64,000 nt of DNA. It comes from Leuctra nigra (taxonomy: Eukaryota; Arthropoda; Insecta; Plecoptera; Leuctridae). The notes beneath the pieces are model-generated. The model had not been told where the DNA came from. It made no database searches and saw only the letters and a list, made by a program, of their open reading frames with translations. Made by a program: the position numbers and the translations under genes. This document shows positions 40,091-50,800 of this stretch, piece after piece. Every line of letters starts with the position of its first letter. Position 1 is the stretch's first letter. The stretch covers positions 37,097,321 through 37,161,320 of the forward strand of contig OW203761.1 in NCBI GenBank assembly GCA_934045905.1, given 5' to 3'.

Positions 40091-40271
40091 GAAGTATGAC
40101 TTGCAAGACTGGTTTTATCACTGGTATTTATCAGAACCGAATGAGAACATACAGAGGTGGCTGTACAGCTATAGGCAGGGATACGAGTATATTGTTCCGA
40201 CTTTGTTATGGTTCACTTATGGAAAATTCGATGAAAGTATGAGTCATTTTGAAAGAGAATGTAATTTGTGA
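40091..40271 (+). CDS. Possible 3'-terminal exon of an unidentified gene
   Basis: After a plausible acceptor (TTTTGTATACAG) the plus strand reads about 59 codons to a TGA at 40269-40271. The product starts KYDLQDWFYHWYLSEPNEN and ends SMSHFERECNL. It is rich in Trp, Tyr and Phe (at least four Trp), which is unlikely in random AT-rich sequence. A candidate polyadenylation signal (AATAAA near 40566) lies 300 bp downstream. The ATG at 39996 in the same frame gives a longer but less protein-like N-terminus, so I prefer a terminal exon without its own start. A hAT-type element ends 116 bp upstream, and upstream exons were not found. Family not recognised; a chance ORF remains possible. Confidence 0.35.
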
Positions 40272-40944
40272 AATGCAGTCAATTTGCAATTGCGATACAG
40301 CTTGATTGCATGGTTCCAAATGGGTGTAACTAAAAGCCGAGAAAAGGGACTTCGGACCTTTTGATTCTAATGTACAGAAATTTAAATATTTCAGCATTGA
40401 CATAAGGGTTACTATTCAGACTGACATAGGCCTATATATTGAATTAATTCTGAACATCAAGAAGTAACAGACATACTCGAACCAAAACTACTCGAACTTT
40501 TTCCTTTTTAAATTATTGCTATGTCAATTCATATTATATTAGCAATGGCTGTTACGTTTCCGCCCAATAAATATTGTGTTGCTGCAGCTAAACTTATCAT
40601 CTCATCATTTTCCTCAACTCTCTTCACATCTGTTCATATTTGTAACCTCAAAAGAATCGCAACTGTAACACATAGATTGGCCGATATAATTGGCTATTAA
40701 CTCTTTGTGGCAGAGAGTTCCCCATGTTGGGTGCTGCTCGGCGGCAACTACTGGAACTATAATTGCAACACCAGTAGCGAGTTGCAACTAACGAGTTATT
40801 CGACTTATAGTGGAGCATGTTCCTTATTACGTTGTAGTCACGTACTTTATCCTGTTCAGATTCTATACACTTAGGAGCTGATCAACTAGTTTAAAATTGT
40901 ATCTAAAACTAATCGAGCAAGTCTATTTTTGACCCACTTTGTCA

Positions 40945-41170
40945 GGTGGTATAATGAGCCTCTACTCTAGAGGCCCTAGTTGAATTTCAGGGGTGAGCCT
41001 CCTGACTGAGGCTACTTGGGTTTCCCTCAGTCTAGAGCCAAATTCTGGAATGATTCATAATATCGGACGGGATGTGCAAATGAAAAATGTCCGAACGAAC
41101 CCAGGGCTCGAACCCGGGACCTCTCACTTGCCGGGCGAGAGCTCTACCAACTGTGCTACAAGGTTGGACA
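40945..41170 (-). mobile_element. tRNA-derived SINE-like unit
   Basis: On the minus strand the sequence begins with a tRNA-like head: GTAGCACAGTTGGTAGAGC (A box), CTCGCCCGGCAAGTGAG (anticodon arm with GGC in anticodon position) and CCGGGTTCGAGCCC (B box). A non-tRNA body runs on to about 40945. The acceptor stem does not close, so this is a SINE-type retroposon rather than a working tRNA-Ala gene. Confidence 0.6.
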
Positions 41171-41321
41171 TTCGATATAATCGACTGTTGAGGGTTAGAG
41201 ATCTAAAAGAGGAGAATGGAATTATAGGGAATGGTTACTGAACTGTCAGACCACCGGTGACTACAATGTCAACATGTCTCATTGCACATGCGTGCGTGCA
41301 CATTATTGTATACATAATGTC

Positions 41322-41396
41322 CGGTTGGGTAGCTCAGTTGGTAGAGCTCTCGCCCGGCAAGTGAGAGGTCCCGGGCTAGAGCTTGAGCTACCCACT
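41322..41396 (+). mobile_element. Second tRNA-like module, opposite orientation
   Basis: GGTTGGGTAGCTCAGTTGGTAGAGC and the same anticodon arm as its neighbour are well preserved. The T arm is damaged (CCGGGCTAGAGC instead of CCGGGTTCGAGCCC). It faces the unit at 40945-41170, making an inverted pair about 155 bp apart. Not a functional tRNA. Confidence 0.6.
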
Positions 41397-43750
41397 GGAA
41401 GTTTTTCATAAAACTTAGTTTCTCATTCATAATATTCCAAAGGGCATTACACAAAATAAAATCAACTCCTAATAGCAACTCTCATGAAATTGTCTTGACT
41501 TAATTATAGCAAAAAAGCAATAGAAAAACACGGATGTCTCAAAAAAGTATATTTATCCTTCGTGACTAACCTCCAGTCGAACAAGATTCATGGATCATAG
41601 CTTAGTTCACACTAGTAAGACACGGTTCTTTCACTTGACCAATGAAAGTGAAACCTTTCCAGGTACCCAGCAATTTTCGTCATTTTGATGGAATAGCGCT
41701 ATATCAGCTACTGGTGGTAAAAATATGAACTAACATGATAATTTACCCATTGAGCCGGCATTCACTATGGAGATAATAGATGGAGCTGCGCCATCAAAAA
41801 AACGAATTTCCCGAATCACAGGGTCTGAAAAGGCTTCACTTCAGCCAATGTTAATGGTATAGGAGTAAACGAACCTTGTCTTAGTACCTAGTATGCAGCA
41901 ATGATGTCCATGAATCTTGATTGCAACACGGACTCTAACGTGACACCAGAGCCATCATGATTGTAACATTGTGTTCATATGTTTCTATACAAGACTCTGA
42001 CGTCAGCTGCCTCTTGGGTCGGTCTTGTACTCTCGATTGATTGACTCCTACTCCTTCATTCAGATTCTGATACAGATTCCTTCAAGACATTTTATCACAA
42101 ACACTATATTTATCGCTTATCGATGATCATAAACCTTTATACTCGTACTTTCAATGTTTACTTTTTAAGTTCATTCTCAAACTGAAAGTCTATAAATTAA
42201 CTAGATATGTTTATGAAATGGTTAATAAAATTATACAAATTCCTTATTAAAACAATAATTTAATTTCGTTGGAATTTGGAAAATGTGTGTCAATATCATA
42301 ATCCTTTACGACTTTTTGATAAATTGCAGCTATTATAATATTATACTATTCAGAAGTGAGTAAGTTGGTGACATTCCATTTCGATTTGACATCATTGTTA
42401 GGTTGCATTGTTTTGGAATTGTGGCGCGGAAATAATTAAAAGCATTCGAATTGAGACAATCCTTCAATTATCATTGTTGTGCATTCATTCTGTGTCATGA
42501 ATGGGGCGAACTGATGACGCACAGTCATCGAGATTGCTGGAATTGGCCCATTGATTACAATAATTAGCGGAATTAAATGTAAATAGAAATCAATCGATAT
42601 CCGAGAGTGTGGCAGAACAATGCAGATATGCAAATGTGATTCAACGGATTTCAGAGGAAGAAAATTCAGAGAATTAAGCACGTGACAAATTGACTATTTA
42701 ATATTCGTCTGATTTTATGTTTGTCGCTTAAAATCACCAATACTCTTGATATGAATTTTACTGACAACACAATTCAAACAGAAGAATTTCTAAGCGAGAC
42801 CCTTTATTTGACATAGTTTTATCAAAGGTCAAAATAATTAGTGGGCATACGATTGTATAAAATACTGAGGCTGAGCAGATCTCAAAACTACTAAGAATTG
42901 TGTGTGTTTTTTTAAAAAATAAATTAAGATAATGTACTGGGTATAATGATTTAAGAAAAACAACGGATCTTGGAACTAACTCCAGTACTAGCTATAAGAA
43001 AACGTCAAAATATAATAATAATAAAAAAATCGTCACCCTAAGAATTAGTTGAAATACGCTAGTTGATTACACTGTATTTAGTAATGGAGCTTATAAAGCT
43101 TCTTGAAATACATTTTTTTTAATAAAATATATATCGCTGTGTATTACTACAATAATGGCACGATTGATCATATGCATTATTGAAATATCATAAAACACTT
43201 TATGTGAAAACGGCAGCCAATTGTCTCCAACACTTACAGGAAGTGATGTCAATAAATGGATCGAGTAAAACGAAGATAAAAATATCAACATTCACCCCTC
43301 GTGTGTGAGCAGAGCTACCAATATACTAATACACGAACGCTTATTAGCCAGACATCGCATTCTTATCGACATGAATTTCATTGAACAAATATGAGCCAAG
43401 TTCATTTTGATTTTTAAAACCTATTTTAAGTCGTGATAACACTAAACAATTCAAAATAGGTAATTTCAATTTCTATAGCCAATTAAACGGCGTTTTGAGT
43501 GAAACTCTTAAATCCGATTGGCTTATGATTGAAAGTGTCCAATTTGAAGTGTTAAGATATAAGTGTGATTTGGATATTACTGAACCGTGTCGAATTGTCC
43601 GTTTTTATTTGCCCCATTTCAGTCATTAACTCTATTTTTTCTAGGAGAGGAACACTCAACTGGTGTTTTTTTTACACGGGCTTTGTTTTATTGGAAATAA
43701 TACATTTTTTAGCTAAATGGGTACGATATACTGGATTAATAATAGTTATT
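41397..43750. other. No feature recognised
   Basis: AT-rich, no repeats shared with the rest of the window that I could see, and no protein-like frames. Confidence 0.5.
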
Positions 43751-44600
43751 GAGCGAGCGTAGCGAGCGTCACCACGGTACACTTATGGCACTTTCTCTGT
43801 GTGTTTTTTTTTTTTTTTTTTTTTTTTTTTGTGTTCACTGCCCAGGTCAAACCGCACAACCAATCGATCTGAAATTTTGTACACATACTAACGTAATCTA
43901 TGCGATCCCTGGGATCTTTTCTGAACGAGATCCTGTGATTGGTTCAAATTTTATAAAAATTATCTTTCGATTGGTTGGTTCGATCAATTTGAAATTTAGC
44001 AAAGTCATTGCAACCAACATTGTACCCAATCAAAAAAAAAATCAGCCAAATCCTCCAATTGGTTCAAATTTGAAACCATTTTTCCTGTGATTTTTGAAAT
44101 TTAAACTGGAACCGATTGACCGACCAACTAAAAACTTCGCATGGTCATTGGTACCAACATTTAAGGTATTTTTGCCAATTTTCACTCTAATCTGTCGTTA
44201 TTTTCAAAACTTTTTGTCATTTTAGGGACATTTTGCGTGTTGGCTGTCAAATTCACGGTGACTTCGAATCTTCAGTTCAAGGCAAGGTAGTTAGAGCAGA
44301 AAGTTTTAAACGATATGAAACTAATAATGACCGTTCAACAGATTGATCTGATATTGTGTACACACACTACATATCATATCATATGGGTGGTCCCAGGTAT
44401 ATTTTTTGAACGAGATCCTGTGATTTTTGAAAATTAACAAGGAACCGTTCAATCATAAAGGTTTAATCGATCAACTTAAAACTTAGCAAGGATTGGCACC
44501 AATATTTGTGGAGATTTTGGAGATTTTTATACAAGTCTGTGACGAAACTAAAGAATTGTTGGCTTTTAATGACATTCGATAGACATAATTTCGGTTCGAG
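43751..44600 (+). repeat. AT-rich dispersed repeat beginning GAGCGAGCGTAGCGAGCG
   Basis: A GC-rich leader GAGCGAGCGTAGCGAGCG is followed by a long T tract, then ATCTGAAATTTTGTACACAT and ACGAGATCCTGTGATTGG blocks. The second block recurs internally near 44408. Related copies are at 46320-46830 and 48576-48900. A 113-codon ORF here is low complexity and not credible. Confidence 0.6.
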
Positions 44601-44666
44601 GTGTTGCGTGTATCCGTGCTCGCTCATCAACGCGTTACACAGAGCGTTTTCCTAGTATTACTTTAT

Positions 44667-44860
44667 GCCCCATTTACACGGTGCAATTTCTTGAACAACT
44701 TCTGTGTCACATTCCCATTTGTCATACAATTTTGTATTTACACGACGCAACTTTCTGTCATAGAACTTAAAACATGTTCTAATTTCCATTCAAGAAGTGT
44801 GACACAGAAGTGTGGTGAACAACAGAAGTTGTTCAAGAAATTGCACCGTGTAAATAGGGC
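44667..44860. mobile_element. 194-bp hairpin MITE with TTTAT target duplication
   Basis: Ends are GCCCCATTTACACGGTGCAA and its inverted copy (TTGCACCGTGTAAATAGGGC), with about 38 bp of near-perfect pairing continuing inward. TTTAT lies immediately outside both ends, a likely 5-bp target duplication. Non-coding. Confidence 0.8.
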
Positions 44861-45414
44861 TTTATAGAAAACAAGAAATTTCCTTTAGGGTGACGGATTT
44901 GGTGGTAAACAATCAACAGTCATCTAAATCGAATAGAACTAGTTTCGTTCCGATTCCGGCCCTTTCGAAATATGCCATCAATAGCATTTTAAAAATAACG
45001 TTTGAACAGATTTCTGCCATCTTTTATTATGTTCATGTGGTTACTTAAAAAAAATGAGGTAGGTATATGTACTGCCGTTTGCTAGATATTACATCAATTC
45101 CGGTTTCATAACCGGTTTGTAGGTTATGTGAAAAGGCATCAGATACAAAAAGTGCACAAATGGTAAAAATGTCATTCAAATCTGAAGTAGCGTTCTGTTG
45201 TTTACTGTTTACCACCAGAGGGAGAAAGATAATTTATAATTAAAGCCGTCCAAAATCGCGATATTCACGGCAGAACTAATTTGGTTCTAATTTCATACAT
45301 GTCGGCCGTGGGCTTCCCTACTACAATGTAAGAATTTCCGTTAACGAGTTCCAGTAGGCTGAAAAAATCCCATGTAAATACGAAGGGTAAAAATGTCATG
45401 GGCCGTTCACATAG

Positions 45415-46246
45415 TACTCCAGTCACTTTATGATTTGACCCCAAACTAATTATTTCTAAAAATGTTTTTTGACAATATTATTGAGGTCAACCCACATAAC
45501 TCATAAACGAAAGTTTACCAAATTTTGGGCCGCCATTTTGTTTTTATCAAGTGTTTTGTCAAAATCACCATTTAATTTTTCACTTGAAAATGCGAAGAAA
45601 ATTTTTACTTTCAATATTTTTTTTATTTTTTTGCAATGTTTTGTGCAACTCCAAAAAAATAATTAGCTTGATCGCATTCAGTGTTATCCAATCATATTCA
45701 TTTAAATACAAAAACATCAATTTAATTAAAACTGCTCTAGTCAAGTCGTCATTTAACTTATCGACTTCATTTTTGCACTGAAATATTCCTCACTTGATAC
45801 ACTTGAGAAAAATTGCTATAAATGGCCGATTTCGGTAAACTTTTTATATGTCATAGTGTATCAAGTGAGGAATATTTCAGTGCAAAAATGAAGTCGATAA
45901 GTTAAATGACGACTTGACTATAGAGCAGTTTTAATAAAATTGATGTTTTTGTATTTAAATGAATATGATTGGATAACAATGAATGCGATCAAGCTGATTA
46001 ATTTTTTAGAGTTGCACAAAACATTGCAAAAAAAAAATTAAAAGTAAAAATTTGTTTTAGATTTTCAAGTGAAAAATTAAATGGTGATTTTGACAAAACA
46101 CTTGATAAAAACAAAATGGCGGCCCAAAATTTGGTAAACTTTCGTTTATGAGTTATGTGGGTAGACCTCAATAATATTGTCAAAAAACATTTTTAGAAAC
46201 AATTAGTTTGGGGTTGGACCCTTTTTTCAGTAAAAACACTGGAGTA
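45415..46246. mobile_element. 832-bp near-perfect palindromic element
   Basis: The arms TACTCCAGT... and ...ACTGGAGTA are inverted copies running almost to the centre near 45830. They therefore encode the same ~60-codon reading frame on both strands (45469-45666 plus, 46183-45998 minus). A TAG triplet directly flanks both ends. There is no transposase and few differences between the arms. It is inserted in a larger repeat block (43.75-46.9 kb). It behaves like a solo hairpin MITE. Confidence 0.82.
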
Positions 46247-46319
46247 TAGGCCGTTTTTGCGTTTTGCGTTATTGCGTCATTCGGCTTTTTAGCTTCACAG
46301 TGCTAGTAGATGCCGTGGA

Positions 46320-46870
46320 ACAACTTGGCTGAGTGGTTCTACCGCACAACAGAATTGCAAAGAAATTATCTTATTCAGCAAACTTAGCGTGCGTCACTAC
46401 GGCTTTTGTACTCTTGCCACTTTCTCTTTTTGTGTTTGTGTGTTTTTGTATGCTCAGGGCACACAGTTCAACCCATCAATCTGAAATTTTGCACACACAC
46501 AACTGTCATAAGAGCTGTCTCGTCTACAGTTTTTGATCGATATCCTGTGATTGGTTGAAAATTAAAAATGCATCCGTTCGATCAATCTACTTCAAATGGT
46601 CATTGGAACCAATATTTTTGGTGTTTTTGACAATTTTCAGACAGATCTGTTAAAAACTTCAAGAGTTATTGTAATTTTACGAATATTTTACGCTTGTTTT
46701 GAATTATTTGCAAATTTATTCTTAGACAAAATTATGACTGCTCCTTTGACGCATTCGATCAAATCGTCTTCCTCTATTTCTATGGTCTATTATAAAGCAG
46801 CTGCTTCATCAGGCATATAACTCGCATGAAATACGAATGCTCGCTTATCATAGCGCGTTCACTGAGAGTT
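46320..46870 (+). repeat. Second copy of the GAGCGAGCG/TTTTGCACACA repeat family
   Basis: Shares CTTGCCACTTTCTC, ATCTGAAATTTTGCACACA, ATATCCTGTGATTGGTT and GGTCATTGGAACCAATATTT with 43751-44200. It follows the 832-bp palindrome directly, so the palindrome appears to interrupt a larger repeat. Confidence 0.55.
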
Positions 46871-47892
46871 TTCCTAGTGGGAATGTAGGTATAATCACGC
46901 TACATAAAAGAAATCTAGCCCAGAAATCCTAACCTTAACCCATTCCATTCCACTGCCCTGTTATGAACAATTCTTTTGTTTCCCAAAGCTAAATTATTGC
47001 TTCCACAGACTACTTATTACATAAAGTGTATAATAAGTCAGGTAACGCATACTTCCACAGCCGCAGCAGCAACAGCAATATGCAAATTTAGAATTTAGCT
47101 TTCAAAATGGCTGACTAATCAATTGAATCGGACTCTGTGTAACATCAAACAGAGGGTGAAAGTTCATCCACGTGGGTCAATAATGAAAAAATGATAACCT
47201 CCATCGTGGAGAAGGTAGGTATCTAAATTTGAACAGCCTAAATTAGTAATAATTATCTGTATCTTTCCACTTCCAGTACCTATGCAGAAGGTGAGCGTAG
47301 ACCTTGGTATAACCTTAGTATAACTTACATTATCTTTAGTTTATGAGACTGATTAGCACTAGTGCACTGAAACTGATTGAGATACTGATATGGTGATATC
47401 AGTATTCATGTCGTCCAGCAATATATCAGCGTTCTGTCAGCATTGTCCTACGGCGTTTTACAGAATTCTACAGTCTTTTGGCTTTCAGAATCTACATAAT
47501 TCCACCGAAAATGCTGAGAGGAAAATGTGAAAATGTTTCACACTCCTTTCTTCCCCTCGGGTTTTATAAACATGGAATTTGGGGATTAAAATTAGTGATA
47601 TAGGAACAGTGAAGCATAGGATCGATTTCTTTTACATATTTTTGAATAAAAGAGGCTAAAATAAAGAGTTCCGTACGAATTGCTTAAAATAATAATATTT
47701 CAACGCCGCCCTGGAAGGTTATACATTCATTTCGTTTCTTGACGTAAAAAATCGATTGGAAAAATATTGTTTTAACAATTTCCCTAGCCTTAAGAGATTA
47801 AGATCAGTAAAGTCAGGAATTGAGGAAAACATGCCTCTTCCTGCACTCTAGCGGCAGCGACGTCAACCAAAAGCGTCGCGACGCCATTAGAT

Positions 47893-50800
47893 TCAAGAGT
47901 CCAAGTCACTCCCTCTGTCGCCACAACGAGGTACTTTAAGCTGCGCGTAATATCTCCTGGAGAGAAAGAATGAGTCTTCTGCAGAATAGATCGGAGAATA
48001 GTCCATGTGAATAGCAGCTCTCAATCGGTTCAAGTAGATGATCGAGCTGAGGTAGGCGACGGCGACTCGAGGAGCGACGGGGAGGGTCACCTTCGGATGG
48101 AGAAGCGTCGAGACGACCACCTCAATGATGCCGGCGATCAAGTATCCAAGCAGCACTGGAATGTACCAGCAAGACGGTCGACATCTTGAAGGAGAGTCAT
48201 AAGAACTTGTGATGTTGTCCGCGAACCTAATGAGATCTTGAGCTGGAGTGTCGTCGGTGACGAAGACGGGGAGGCCGGCGATGTTGCCGGGTTTGTCGAG
48301 GAGCATGTCCTTGGCGCGGAGATGGGCCCAGGCGGCGTTGCCGGCGTAGGTGTTCTGTTGTTTGCCGCCCGTGCCGGCGAACCGTACGACTGTGCGACCG
48401 TCGTACGCCTCGGCGACGCGTACGAGTGAGGGGATGAGGCGTCGGTCTTGCTCGCCGTACAGGAGAGTCGGGCGCAGAGCTACGGTTCTTAACGTGCCGA
48501 CGCCTGTGGAATGAAACACATCTTGGATATCTTACATATCTTGGGAATAACTGGCAAATTAAACAGAACATTTTTGAGTGAGTGAAGCGAGCGACTCCTT
48601 TTGACTCTTTTGGCACAGACCTCTTTTTTTTCTCTCTGTTACTGAGGCTATACAGGTCACAGTTTTTCTTCGATCAAGCTGAAATTTTGCACACATGTTT
48701 GGACATTCTCTGGGCGTTGCGGACTGTAATTTTTTTGAAATCCGTTCATTGGTTAAAATTTAAATACATATCTCCTGATAGGTTGAAAAATGAAAATGGT
48801 ATTCGCCCAAACACAGCCCAAACAGTCAAGAACGTAAGCACTTATTGGCATTTTTAATATCTGTCAGAAATTAAATATCGAAATGGATGTTTTTCCACTG
48901 CAACTGTTTTTTGCATTTTTTTAAACATAATATCACATTCTTATAATCTGACAAAACGTACAATAAGGCTTAACTGTAAGATAATATCATTACAAATAAT
49001 TAATAAAATAAATAGCGAGTCTCAACTCATTCCTACATTATTTGAGTGTAAACTCTGCTCTGCTCTGAGAACTGACCTCCAGACAGCGGCGTCGCATCAG
49101 CGTCCAAGACGAGTCTCTCAGCACGCAACTTCGACGCCGCGTACGCCGAGAAGATGAGCGTGTTCTCCTCTAGAGGCGGCGTCGCTTTGCATTCCGTCTG
49201 GTTGATGATGATGGCCGTGAAGGTGCCCTTGATGTACGGCACGAGTACGACCTCCGCCGTACTGCCGTGCACCAGCCGTGGCACGTTGCATTCCACGCAC
49301 AGGTCGATCACGTTCTGCGTGCCTACGGGGGATAGAGAAGGTGCAAATTAAGTTACTATCAAATATGACAGTTGACTGCGCATTTTGTTGGTAGTTAGGG
49401 GTAACGAGGGCGAACGACATTGTTTTATTTTATTCAATAACAAAATTGTGTTAGTCAAGTCTCGATGGAGTGAGTGAAATAGCAGAATACAATAAATGGA
49501 CTAATAAAATAGCTCGTTTTCAGCATTGAAGGCAACAATGAAGGCACAATAAAGGCAACAATGCCCGATATCGAACTCTTTTCAACAATGCAAAGTTAGA
49601 TAGCCCGTTGTTGAGCTGAGATCGCCAGTCGTTTGTGAACTTATAATAAAATACTTTCAATACCAAACAAAGTGATACATATTGGTTTTCCTTTCCAGGT
49701 ATTCCATATTTTACTACCAAATATGGTCATGGCAAGTCCTAATCATCTGTTAAAACTGATCAACAGAATTAACAAAGCTTTGAAATACCGGACATTTAAT
49801 ATGTCAAAACGAGCAAAAAACAGATGATTCCCAGATTCTCGTAATTCAATCATTGTCTTCTGTATTGTGGTCAAGGTTTCTTCTTTTGTCCGCAGCTTGG
49901 TGGTAAGACTAACCGCCCGAACTAATTAATCACACAATAGGTCTCGGACAATAACGTTGGACCTTGATTGTGGTCATGTTTTGAATGATGTAACTGATAA
50001 GGAACTTGGCTGACCTTGGACGTTGTTTCTCTCGAGCGCCGCGACGTCAGACGGGAACTGATAGCTGACGAGCGCCGCGCAGTGGATCACGCAGTCGACG
50101 CCGACGAACACGGCGCGCACGGCGTCCACGTCGGCGACGTTCCCGACGTAGGAGTTGAACACCTTGTTCTCGGCGTGGCCTGAGATTCAAACATTCCATG
50201 AGACAACACGATATTGATCTGTTTCAACTGACATAAACATTTCATAGGTTCTGACAAATCTGTAAAATAGCTAAATTTCATGAGAACGTAATCTTCTTTT
50301 CAGTTGACAACAGTTCACATCAAAGTCAAGTAACCGACTGGTTGAATTGTTTTCTATAAGACTATAAGTAAAGTTTGACATTAAGCTTTAAAAGCGCACA
50401 AATATCCCAAATAAATGGCGCCTTTTTGTGTGGAATCTATTTCACTTCTCGTGTGGTTCAAATAAGGTACGCCTCTGCAAAGGCACAGGATAAGAGTTCA
50501 GCGAACGTAACCATTTGCCTCTACTAGTGAAAGTATATTGTGGAAAATGATAAACAACTTCTATTGTATGAATATTTTCATTTTGAAATTCCGTGTGAAG
50601 AAATAGCATTATAATAAATGCATCAAATATAACTCCTCGAAAATGTATTCAATTCACTTTAAAACTATACGTTTTTTTTTAAATTACCGCTCTAAAGCTA
50701 ATGATTTTAGAAATTATCGGGTATACCGATCGTTTCGTGATATCATTAACGCTCGGGTATCCTGATTGTCACAGCCTTCTGTACGAAGTCTGGTACTGAC

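Noticed and set aside
41085..41396. Functional tRNA-Ala genes
   Set aside because: Acceptor stems do not close and one T arm is broken; SINE-type tRNA relics explain them better.
45469..46183. Identical ~60-codon ORFs on both strands
   Set aside because: A consequence of the palindromic element, not evidence of two genes.
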